Source: an uncultured bacterium (GTDB taxonomy: Bacteria; Planctomycetota; UBA1135; GCA-002686595). Taken from it: a stretch of DNA of 64,000 bases. The position numbers were made by a program, and so were the translations under genes. The stretch spans positions 62,001 through 126,000 of the forward strand of contig CALCXM010000074.1 of the NCBI GenBank assembly GCA_937905825.1. Reading direction: 5' to 3'. The notes beneath the pieces were generated by a model. It had not been told where the DNA came from. It ran no database searches and worked only from the letters and a program-made list of their open reading frames with translations. This document shows positions 9,728 to 16,704 of the stretch, piece after piece. Within the stretch, counting starts at the first letter, position 1; every line of letters starts with the position of its first letter.

Positions 9728-9756
9728 TTGACGGGATGTTGTTGCGCTTTGACAAT
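9728..9756 (+). promoter_or_regulatory. Sigma70-like promoter of the HU-family gene
   Basis: TTGACG at 9728-9733, a 17-base spacer, and GACAAT at 9751-9756. It lies 65 bases before the HU-family start codon and after the dtd stop, so it would give the HU gene its own transcript. Match to consensus is 5/6 and 4/6. Confidence 0.55.
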
Positions 9757-9821
9757 CGTCGCGCTGTCTCCAGGGACGGCGAATTCGTCCCGTTTCCCTT
9801 CTGAGCCTCCCCGACCAAGCC

Positions 9822-10232
9822 ATGACCGACAACCGCCACACGATCACGAAAAAAGAGCTCGTGAATCGAATCGCGGAGGACACGGGTCAAACCAAGGTCG
9901 TGGTCAAGAACATCCTGCAGCGCTTCCTGGACGAGATCGTCGAGGAACTGGTCCAGGGCAATCGCTTGGAGTTCCGCGAGTTCGGAGTCTTCGAGGTGCG
10001 CCAGCGCGCCTCCCGCAAGGCCCAGAACCCGCGCACCATGGAGAAGGTCACCGTGCCCGCCAAGCGCGTGGTCAAGTTCAAGGTGGGCCGCACCATGCGC
10101 GAACGCGTCTGCGGCGAGGAAGCCACCGAGGCCCACGAACTCAAGGCCACCCCGCGGCCCAAGCTGACGAAGGTCGACCCAACGCCTGCCAGCCCCCCGC
10201 CCACGCCGCCGCCGTCGAACTCCCCGTTCTAG
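9822..10232 (+). CDS. HU/IHF-family DNA-binding protein with Pro-rich tail
   Basis: Nucleoid protein of the bacterial DNA-binding (HU/IHF) family. Residues about 8-97 make the fold: ITKKELVNRIAEDTGQT helix-turn-helix start, the GNRLEFREFGVFEVRQR beta region (the family has G-x-x-x-x-x-GFGxF here), and the beta-arm segment RKAQNPRTMEKVTVPAK, with the intercalating Pro in NPRT. A tail of about 40 residues rich in Pro, Lys and Thr follows, ending in Pro/Ser/Asn. This tail is absent from classical HU (about 90 residues) and may add non-specific DNA or protein contacts. Monocistronic by position, with its own promoter and a downstream hairpin. Confidence 0.9.
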   Translation: MTDNRHTITKKELVNRIAEDTGQTKVVVKNILQRFLDEIVEELVQGNRLEFREFGVFEVRQRASRKAQNPRTMEKVTVPAKRVVKFKVGRTMRERVCGEEATEAHELKATPRPKLTKVDPTPASPPPTPPPSNSPF

Positions 10233-10288
10233 GGGGCTTCTGTCCTGAGACGCGCCGGTCGGGAATGAGCATCGGCCCGGCCGCCTGC

Positions 10289-10312
10289 CTGCGGGCGCCT
10301 ATTCGCCCGCAG
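10289..10312. terminator. Hairpin between convergent genes
   Basis: Perfect 9-bp inverted repeat CTGCGGGCG / CGCCCGCAG with a 6-base loop, downstream of the HU-family gene and over the last codons of the leftward lipoprotein gene. It could stop transcription in both directions. No U-run follows. Confidence 0.5.
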
Positions 10313-11255
10313 AATCGGCAGGGATCTCTGCCAGGGACTCGGCCTCGATGCGTGCGAGCCGCCCGCGCACCTCCGTTCGCAGGCGCCTGAGATCAGCGCT
10401 CTTGGCATCCTCGGATTCGTCTGTCCCGAAGAGCCTTAGGTACGTGTTGGCCTGATCCTGATCTCCGGTGCGAGTCAGCTCCGAGAGAACCAGGCAGGTC
10501 GCGGAGAGGGAGCGCGGCAGCTTTTGCTCGATCAGGGCGTCGTGCTGCTCGCGCGAGTGATTTTGCTCGTCCCACTCGCTGGGATCATAGATCTGGTCGG
10601 CGGCGTCCCCGTAGATCTGCGCGAGAAGGCGCAGGGCATGCACATCGAAGGCGTCCTTGTCCTTGAAGATCTCCGACAAGATGTAGAGCCGGGTGGGGTG
10701 GATCTGAGTCCAGTGAAGTTCCCGGGCACGATGAATCGCTTGGGCGGCCTCGGCGTGCTTTTTCTCACCCCGCAAGGCCACCGCAAGGGGCAAGTAGTGA
10801 ACGGGCATGTTGGGCTCCAGGCGGATGGCTCGTTCGCTGAACTCCGCGGCTGCCGCCCAATGATCGAGACTGTTTTCGATTTCTGCGCTGCGGGACCAGA
10901 AGGCGGCTTGATCCGGCTCAAGCGCGCGGGCCTTGGCGAGGCATTTGCGTTGTTCCTCATCCGAGTTCTGACCTTGCTTGTCCGAGAGACGGCTCAAGCA
11001 GGTTTGGAGATTGACCCAATGAACGGGCCGGCCCGGTTCGGATCGGGTGTTTTGGCGCGCGAGCTCTACGGCCTTTGCTTCGAACTGATCGGAGCTGTCC
11101 TCTATTCCAAGTTCCAGCAAGTCGTCGATAGTCCGCGCCTGCAGGCCAAGCTTGTCGGCATTGGCGAGTGGAAGGGACTCTCCGCCGCATGCGGCCAGCC
11201 CGATGACCAAGGTCAACAGCATGGCGCCCAGGCGGCGGAGGAGGTGTTGGGGCAC
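10299..11255 (-). CDS. TPR-like lipoprotein
   Basis: 318-residue predicted lipoprotein. It starts with GTG at 11255, giving an n-region with two Arg before a hydrophobic segment and lipobox LAAC at about residue 23. An ATG 11 codons later is an alternative but would lose the basic residues. The mature part contains helix pairs with the TPR pattern, for example WSRSAEIENSLDHWAAAAEF followed by AIRLEPNMPVHYLPLA, and a long, charged C-terminal helix. No catalytic motif is seen. It follows the PLP enzyme gene by 8 bases on the same strand, probably in one transcript, but no functional link is evident. Confidence 0.8.
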   Translation of the reverse strand: MPQHLLRRLGAMLLTLVIGLAACGGESLPLANADKLGLQARTIDDLLELGIEDSSDQFEAKAVELARQNTRSEPGRPVHWVNLQTCLSRLSDKQGQNSDEEQRKCLAKARALEPDQAAFWSRSAEIENSLDHWAAAAEFSERAIRLEPNMPVHYLPLAVALRGEKKHAEAAQAIHRARELHWTQIHPTRLYILSEIFKDKDAFDVHALRLLAQIYGDAADQIYDPSEWDEQNHSREQHDALIEQKLPRSLSATCLVLSELTRTGDQDQANTYLRLFGTDESEDAKSADLRRLRTEVRGRLARIEAESLAEIPADSAGE

Positions 11256-11263
11256 TTAGACGC

Positions 11264-12451
11264 TTAGGAAGCGTTGACCGTCGACGTCGCTTTGGCCAGG
11301 GCCTGTTGCACGTCTTCGATCAAATCGTCCACGTGCTCGACGCCCACCGAAAGGCGCACGAGGCCGTCGGCCAGGCCGGCGGCGTGGCGCTCGGCGGCGG
11401 GGATTGCCGCGTGGGTCATGGAGGGGGGAGTTTCCACCAGGGACTCCACGCCGCCCAGGGATTCCGCCAGGGTGAAGAAGCGCGTCGAGGAGGCAAAGGT
11501 GTTGCCGGCTTCCACGCCACCTTTCATCTCGAAGGCCACCATGCCGCCGAAGTCGCGCATCTGGCGCTTGGCGAGTTCGTGTTGCGGGTGGCTGGCGAGG
11601 CCCGGGTAGAAGACCTTGTCGACGGCGTCATGAGCCTCCAACATTTGAGCAATCTTCATGGCGTTCGCGCAGTGACGATCCATGCGCAGGGCCAAGGTCT
11701 TGGTGCCGCGCATGATCAGGAAACTGCTCATGGCGTCCAAGCCACCGCCGCAACTGTTCTGGAAGAAGGCATAGCTGTCGAAGAGCTCCTCGTCGTTGCC
11801 GACGAGAGCCCCTGCGACTGCGTCCGAGTGTCCGCCCAAGTACTTCGTCATGGAGTGCAAGACCACGTCAGCGCCCAGCTCCATCGGGTTCTGCAGGTAG
11901 GGCGTCGCGAAGGTGTTGTCCACGATCAAGCGCGCCTTGCCCTTGCGACTGATCTCCGCGATGGCGGCGATGTCCGAGAGGCGCAAGAGGGGATTGGTGG
12001 GCGTCTCCAAGTAGACCATCTTCGTGGCGGGCTCCATGGCGGCGGCCACGTTCTTGGCGTCCGTGGTGTCGACGAAGCTGAAGCGGATGCCGTAGCGCTC
12101 GAACACCTGACGGAAGATGCGGTGCGTGCCGCCGTACAAGTCGTTGCCGCAAACCACGTGGTCGCCGGGCAGCAGGCTGTCGAGCAGCGCGTTGGTGGCG
12201 CTGAGGCCCGAGGCAAAGCACAGACCCCAGTTCGCTCCTTCCATGGAAGCGACGTTCTCTTCCAAAGCGAGGCGCGTGGGGTTCTTCGTGCGGGAGTACT
12301 CGTAGCCGTCCCGGGGCACAGCCGGCGCGTCCTGCTCGAAGGTCGAGGTCAAGTAGATTGGCGTCATGACGGCGCCGTTCTGGGGGTCAGACGTCTGACC
12401 GGCGTGGATGGCGCGGGTCTCGAATTTGCCGTGGTTGTTGCGGATGTTCAT
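11264..12451 (-). CDS. Cystathionine gamma-synthase / gamma-lyase family PLP enzyme
   Basis: Fold-type I PLP enzyme of the Cys/Met metabolism family, acting in trans-sulfuration. From ATG 12451 it has 395 residues, the normal length. Visible motifs are ETRAIHAGQ near the N-terminus, YSRTKNPTR (phosphate and substrate contacts), the PLP-lysine block SMTKYLGGHSD with Lys203, and SLGGVESLVETPPSMTHA near the C-terminus. The open frame continues upstream to 12742 but the added residues are not family-like. Sequence alone does not separate cystathionine gamma-synthase, gamma-lyase and O-acetylhomoserine-type enzymes, so no symbol is given. It lies between an upstream phosphotransferase and a lipoprotein gene on the same strand. 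Confidence 0.92.
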   Translation of the reverse strand: MNIRNNHGKFETRAIHAGQTSDPQNGAVMTPIYLTSTFEQDAPAVPRDGYEYSRTKNPTRLALEENVASMEGANWGLCFASGLSATNALLDSLLPGDHVVCGNDLYGGTHRIFRQVFERYGIRFSFVDTTDAKNVAAAMEPATKMVYLETPTNPLLRLSDIAAIAEISRKGKARLIVDNTFATPYLQNPMELGADVVLHSMTKYLGGHSDAVAGALVGNDEELFDSYAFFQNSCGGGLDAMSSFLIMRGTKTLALRMDRHCANAMKIAQMLEAHDAVDKVFYPGLASHPQHELAKRQMRDFGGMVAFEMKGGVEAGNTFASSTRFFTLAESLGGVESLVETPPSMTHAAIPAAERHAAGLADGLVRLSVGVEHVDDLIEDVQQALAKATSTVNAS

Positions 12452-12563
12452 GGGGGAATTGTAGAGCGGGGCGCGCGAGAAGACTGCCCCCGGGACCGCC
12501 AAAATAGCGCTTGGAGGCCAGGTCCGGCCCAGGGCGCGGGCGATTCGCGCACTCGGCCCGGCG

Positions 12564-13457
12564 CTATTGCCCCGGGCCGAGAGTGGCTCGAATGCGCGCC
12601 GCCACGTCCGTCGCACGTCGGGAGCCCGCTTCGGAACCGCCGAGCAGGCCCGCCAAGTTGGCCAGGTCGAAGTCGGCGCAAACCCTTTGCCAATCCTCGG
12701 GCAGGTCGCCCCCAGCCCCGTGATAGGCCCGGGCGAAGCCATGCAAGAAGGGCGCGCCGGGAGTCCAACGCAGGAGCTGCCCCACGTCCATCAAGGTCGG
12801 GCCGGCGTAGGCGAACTCCCAATCGAGGACGAGCAGCCGGCCGTCCGCCGCCAAGTGCAAGTTCGACGCTTTGAAGTCCCCGTGCAGGCGACGGGGATCC
12901 GCGCACAGCTGCGTGAGTCGTTCGTAGCGCGCGTCGAGGTGAGCGAAGGCCAGCTCTGCAAGGTCGCGAAACTTTGCCGGACCCTTCAAGACTTCGCTGC
13001 GCGTGTGGGCACCCAGGGCCTCGGGAAAGTCGGGCATGGGGGCGATCACCGTCCCCTCCGAATCGAAGTCCCCGTGCATGGCAAACGCTTGCTCGTGGAC
13101 TTCCGCGAGAGCTGTCCCAACCAAGGCTCCGCTCCCTTCTGAATCCGGCAGGGGAGCGTGCTCGACGTATTCGAGTAGCAAGTAGTCCGTTCCCCGATCG
13201 AGCACCCGGGGAACGCGGAAGCTGGTCCAGTTGCGTTGGAGCAAGGCGGCTTCCTTGGGCAGCTCTTTCGCATCGCGCCGATAGATGCGCAGCACGCGCT
13301 CATCCCCGATGCGCAGGTTGAGGTTGGCCAGGCCACCGGACAAGAGAGTGATGGGTTCGGCACAGGGCCCGAGCCGCTGCTCCACATCCGCCTGGCGAAA
13401 CTCCAAGAGCTCGGGCTTCCGTTGCCAGCGGGTCTCAGCGTTGGGGAGCGTGCGCAT
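12564..13457 (-). CDS. Aminoglycoside phosphotransferase-family kinase
   Basis: 297-residue protein of the APH/choline kinase fold. The N-lobe has a Gly-containing nucleotide loop (LLSGGLANLNLRI). The C-lobe has the catalytic HGDFKASN (His192-Asn199) and the metal-binding Asp212 in VLDWEF. Such proteins phosphorylate small hydroxylated molecules (choline, homoserine, sugars, antibiotics); the substrate here cannot be told from sequence. The position upstream of a Cys/Met enzyme raises a homoserine-kinase-like role as one option, which is speculative. It is divergent from blaI across 184 bases that contain a palindrome. Confidence 0.85.
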   Translation of the reverse strand: MRTLPNAETRWQRKPELLEFRQADVEQRLGPCAEPITLLSGGLANLNLRIGDERVLRIYRRDAKELPKEAALLQRNWTSFRVPRVLDRGTDYLLLEYVEHAPLPDSEGSGALVGTALAEVHEQAFAMHGDFDSEGTVIAPMPDFPEALGAHTRSEVLKGPAKFRDLAELAFAHLDARYERLTQLCADPRRLHGDFKASNLHLAADGRLLVLDWEFAYAGPTLMDVGQLLRWTPGAPFLHGFARAYHGAGGDLPEDWQRVCADFDLANLAGLLGGSEAGSRRATDVAARIRATLGPGQ

Positions 13458-13567
13458 GGCCGGAATCTATCAAGGGCTGGCCCGAATCGCCCCCGTTTGG
13501 CCCTCAAACAGGTCTCTTACGCTGTCTTGCAAGTCATCGGCGAAACTCCCGAAATTTCTGTAGCCAC

Positions 13568-13601
13568 CTCCTACAGCCCGTAGTACTACAGGGCGTAGGA
13601 G
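13568..13601. promoter_or_regulatory. 34-bp imperfect palindrome, likely BlaI-type operator
   Basis: The arms CTCCTAC and GTAGGAG enclose inner TAGT/ACTA, with TACA and TGTA elements typical of BlaI/MecI/CopY operators. It lies 40 bases before the blaI-like start, between divergent genes, so it could autoregulate blaI/M56 and perhaps also the phosphotransferase operon. Confidence 0.6.
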
Positions 13602-13641
13602 ATCCAGCCGGTCCCCGCAGCACCACCCAGGAGTTCGAAGC

Positions 13642-14052
13642 ATGAGTCCTCAATCAAGATTGGTCAGTGACACGGAGCTGGCAGTTCTCAAGGTCCTCTG
13701 GGACCTCGGCCAAGGCAGCGTGCGCGATGTGCTCGCCGCTGCGGAACGAGAAGAGGAGCGCGACTGGGCCTACACCACGGTCCAGACCCTGCTCAACCGC
13801 TTGCAAGAGAAGGGCTTCGTGCAGAGCGAAAAGAGCGGGCGTGCCTTTGTCTTCCGACCCGTGGTCAGCCGCGACGATCTGCTGGGGCGCAGCTTGACGG
13901 AACTCGCCTCGCGGGTTTGCGACGGCGCTGCCATGCCGCTGCTCTTGAACTTGGTGCGTAGCGCGAAGTTCGACAAGTCGGAGCTAGAGAGCTTCCGGGC
14001 GCTCTTGAATGAACAGGCCGACAACCAGGCCAAAACGGAGGAGGACGCGTGA
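13642..14052 (+). CDS. BlaI/MecI/CopY-family repressor
   Basis: 136-residue winged-helix repressor. The N-terminal domain has TELAVLKVLWDLGQGSVRDV followed by the recognition helix YTTVQTLLNRLQEKGFV and a wing with the Gly-Arg turn. The C-terminal dimerisation helices are LLGRSLTELASRV and SELESFRALLNE. These repressors bind palindromic operators with TACA/TGTA half-sites and are cleaved or released when the partner M56 peptidase is activated. The TGA overlaps the ATG of the M56 gene, so the two are translationally coupled. Preceded by a matching palindrome. Confidence 0.92.
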   Translation: MSPQSRLVSDTELAVLKVLWDLGQGSVRDVLAAAEREEERDWAYTTVQTLLNRLQEKGFVQSEKSGRAFVFRPVVSRDDLLGRSLTELASRVCDGAAMPLLLNLVRSAKFDKSELESFRALLNEQADNQAKTEEDA

Positions 14053-16493
14053 TGCTCCAGTGGCTCATCGGAAACAGTCTGCTGACCGGGGTCGTGATGC
14101 TCGTGGTCTACGCCCTCTGTCGCGTGAACCGCAAACGTCCCGCTCTTTGTCATCTGCTTTGGGTTTTGGCGTTCGCCTCCTTAATCATGCCCCCGGTTCC
14201 GATCCAGATGGCGCCGGGGACGCAGTTGCGGGAGCGCTTGAATCAGTGGTGGCAAACGCAGGGGGAGCCGACCAGCACTGTGGTGTTGTCGGCACTCCCG
14301 ACATTCCGTGGAGACCTGGACGGAAAGCCCGGAGCCGTTGACAGCACGGCTCTGTCCACCGCGCAACTCCAACTGGGAGAGGGACCGGCGCGCACCCCAT
14401 GGTTCGCACAGTTCTCACTCAGGCAATGGTTGGTGGGGGTCTGGCTGCTAGGCGCCCTGCTGCTTTGTGGCTTGGCTGCCTTCCGGATCCTGCGCTTTCA
14501 CCGCTTGGTGCGTCGCGCTCCCACGGTGGACTCGTCCTTGCGAACGGTGGTGCAAGACGTCGCCGGGCTGCTCGGGATCCAAGCACCCGCCGTGCGCCAA
14601 CTGGAAGGCATCGGATCGCCCGCCATCTGGTGCTTCGGACCGCCGCTCCTGCTGTGGCCGACGGCGGGCGGTAAGGTCGTGCGCCACGGGGGCGAGCGTT
14701 CCCTGATCGCCCATGAACTGGCCCACGTGGCCCGCCGCGATCACTGGGTCTCGCGCCTGGATGTGCTCGCCATCGGGCTCTGTTGGTGGAATCCGCTCTT
14801 CTGGATCATTCGCCACGAAGTGCGCCACTACGCCGAACTCTCCTGCGATGCATGGGCCCTGTGGGCCTACCCGACCTGTCGTCGGGACTTTGCTGAAGCC
14901 TTGATCGAGTCGCAGGAAAGAACGCAAGGCGCAACCATGGCCATCGAGGGGCTATGCGCAACCAACTCGGAATTTAAGAACTTCGAGAGGAGACTCATCA
15001 TGATCATGAATACGAACGTTTCCAGGCAGGTCTCGAAAGGAGCAGCGACGGTCGCGCTCCTGACCACCCTACTCGTGCTCCCGGGATTCTCCGGGGGCGA
15101 CGAGTGCAAGAAGCAAGCGGTCTGCGATGGCCGTCTGGTACGCACGTGCATCGACCAGGAGCTGGAGCTGAAGGAGCTCAGCAACAAGGCCGGCGAGCAC
15201 TTCACGAAGCAAGAGTTCGCACAAGCGACAGAACTCTACAAGCAGGTCTTGGCACTCGCGCCCATGGATGGCAACGCCCATGGCCGCCTGGGCTACATGC
15301 TTGTGGCCGAAGGGCAGTTAGAGGCCGCCAAAATGCACTTCAAGCAGCAATTCAAGAGCGGCCACGAAGTGGCCATCGCGGTCTACAACTTGTCCTGTGC
15401 CAACGCATTGGGCGGCGACCTGGAGCAAGCGGGCGAGTACCTGACGCAGGCTGTGCGCCGGGGCTTCGCCGATCACCAGCTGCTCGCGAAGGACTCCGAC
15501 CTTGCCAGCCTGCGCGCCTCCGAAAGCTTCGCCTGGGCCCTGAAGGCTTCGACGAAGCACAGCGCGCTACGCCTTGAATTGAAGAGTGAAGAGGTCGGCG
15601 AGGACGTGGTCAAACGCGCCGCCATCTACGACACCCTGGCCGAAATTTGCTCGGAGGACGGAGCGCTGCAAAACGAGGCAGGCTTGAACTACCTCTTGGC
15701 CAAGAACTACGCGGGTGGCTTGAAGGCCTTCGAACGCCAGATTGCGGCGGGATACGATGTGGCCCGGGCGAACTACAACGTCGCTTGTGCTCACGCGCTC
15801 TCGGGCCAGCCCGCGGCCGCTTTGAGCGCTTTGGAAACATCCGTCGAACTCGGCATGTCCTACGCGAAGGTGCGCGAGGATCAAGACTTGGCCAGCCTGC
15901 ACGGCATGGCGCGTTTCGAACAAGCGGCCGAGCGTCTACAGGCTCCCGAGGCCTTCAAGAAGCAACTCAAAGCGGCGAGCACCGCTGAAGAAGTCGGGGA
16001 GGCCAGCGCAACTCTGATGCAGCTCAAGGATGACGAGGGCAAAAACGCCCAGGTGCGCAGTTGGGCCGCTTTCGAGCTGGGGCGTTTGCAGTTGCGCACG
16101 GACCAAGCCCAGGCCTCCATCGGCAGCTTCCAAGAAGCCGCCAGAATCGGCTACGAGGTGGACCTTGTGGCCTTCCAAATCGGAAACGCCCACGCCCAGT
16201 TGGGTGCGGTGGACGAGGCCCTGCGATTCTACGAGCGAGCCGTGCAACTGGGCTTCGCGGACGTGGCGTCCATGGAGCGCAGCTTGCAGGCCTGTGGCAT
16301 GGCCGATAGCAAAGTCGGGGCCACCTTGGTCAAGCAAGCGGGCAAGCAGCACAAGGCCAAGTCCAAAGACAAGGCCGGCTACGGTGCCGAGAGCAAGGCC
16401 CAAGCAAAGCTGGACTCCAAGACGAAGGACGCCAAGAAGAAAGCCATGCAGGACTCGGGCAGCGGGAGCAGCGTCTCGGGTCTGCGCTTCTAG
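14052..16493 (+). CDS. M56 (BlaR1-type) membrane peptidase with C-terminal TPR region
   Basis: Sensor-transducer of the BlaR1 family, 813 residues from ATG 14052 (a GTG at 14049 is possible). Residues 1-30 and about 130-155 are membrane helices. The cytosolic zinc peptidase motif is HELAH at 221-225, with downstream WWNPLFW and HYAELSCDAWAL giving the third ligand region. A further hydrophobic segment at about 325-345 precedes a region of roughly 460 residues with TPR-like repeats and a Lys/Ala-rich end. There is no penicillin-binding sensor domain, so the signal is probably not a beta-lactam. It most likely cleaves or activates the adjacent BlaI-like repressor. The TPR part may sense an envelope partner. 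Confidence 0.88.
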   Translation: MLQWLIGNSLLTGVVMLVVYALCRVNRKRPALCHLLWVLAFASLIMPPVPIQMAPGTQLRERLNQWWQTQGEPTSTVVLSALPTFRGDLDGKPGAVDSTALSTAQLQLGEGPARTPWFAQFSLRQWLVGVWLLGALLLCGLAAFRILRFHRLVRRAPTVDSSLRTVVQDVAGLLGIQAPAVRQLEGIGSPAIWCFGPPLLLWPTAGGKVVRHGGERSLIAHELAHVARRDHWVSRLDVLAIGLCWWNPLFWIIRHEVRHYAELSCDAWALWAYPTCRRDFAEALIESQERTQGATMAIEGLCATNSEFKNFERRLIMIMNTNVSRQVSKGAATVALLTTLLVLPGFSGGDECKKQAVCDGRLVRTCIDQELELKELSNKAGEHFTKQEFAQATELYKQVLALAPMDGNAHGRLGYMLVAEGQLEAAKMHFKQQFKSGHEVAIAVYNLSCANALGGDLEQAGEYLTQAVRRGFADHQLLAKDSDLASLRASESFAWALKASTKHSALRLELKSEEVGEDVVKRAAIYDTLAEICSEDGALQNEAGLNYLLAKNYAGGLKAFERQIAAGYDVARANYNVACAHALSGQPAAALSALETSVELGMSYAKVREDQDLASLHGMARFEQAAERLQAPEAFKKQLKAASTAEEVGEASATLMQLKDDEGKNAQVRSWAAFELGRLQLRTDQAQASIGSFQEAARIGYEVDLVAFQIGNAHAQLGAVDEALRFYERAVQLGFADVASMERSLQACGMADSKVGATLVKQAGKQHKAKSKDKAGYGAESKAQAKLDSKTKDAKKKAMQDSGSGSSVSGLRF

Positions 16494-16538
16494 ACCCCGG
16501 TCGGCACCACCCTGGCAGGGGGCCGTGTCACCGCCACC

Positions 16539-16575
16539 GAGCCCGCCCGATGATTGATCACCATCGGGCGGGCTC
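16539..16575. terminator. GC-rich hairpin after the M56 gene
   Basis: Perfect 14-bp inverted repeat GAGCCCGCCCGATG / CATCGGGCGGGCTC with a 9-base loop, 46 bases after the M56 stop. Probably a transcription terminator, though no strong U-run follows. Confidence 0.65.
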
Positions 16576-16618
16576 TCTCCGTTTGAGCCACTCTGCTTCG
16601 GGCCGTGTTTCTTCCCCA

Positions 16619-16689
16619 GCCGACGCAATCAAGCGAGGAGCGCCGCGACCTGGGGTGGGTCTCGGCGCTCCTCGCTTGATTGCGTCGGC
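16619..16689. repeat. Perfect 27-bp inverted repeat, 17-base loop
   Basis: Left arm 16619-16645 (begins GCCGACGCAATCAAGCG) and right arm 16663-16689 are exact reverse complements. The element sits between the convergent M56 and CheA-like genes, just after another hairpin and 16 bases from the end of the CheA-like gene. It can act as a bidirectional terminator but is longer than most. Confidence 0.85.
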
Positions 16690-16704
16690 CCTTGCGGGCC
16701 TGGG

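Noticed and set aside
11306-12874. Rightward open frame of 522 codons opposite the PLP enzyme
   Set aside because: Antisense shadow. The leftward frame has all PLP-enzyme motifs.
16619-16689. 27-bp inverted repeat as insertion sequence ends
   Set aside because: Only 17 bases separate the arms and no transposase gene or target duplication is present.
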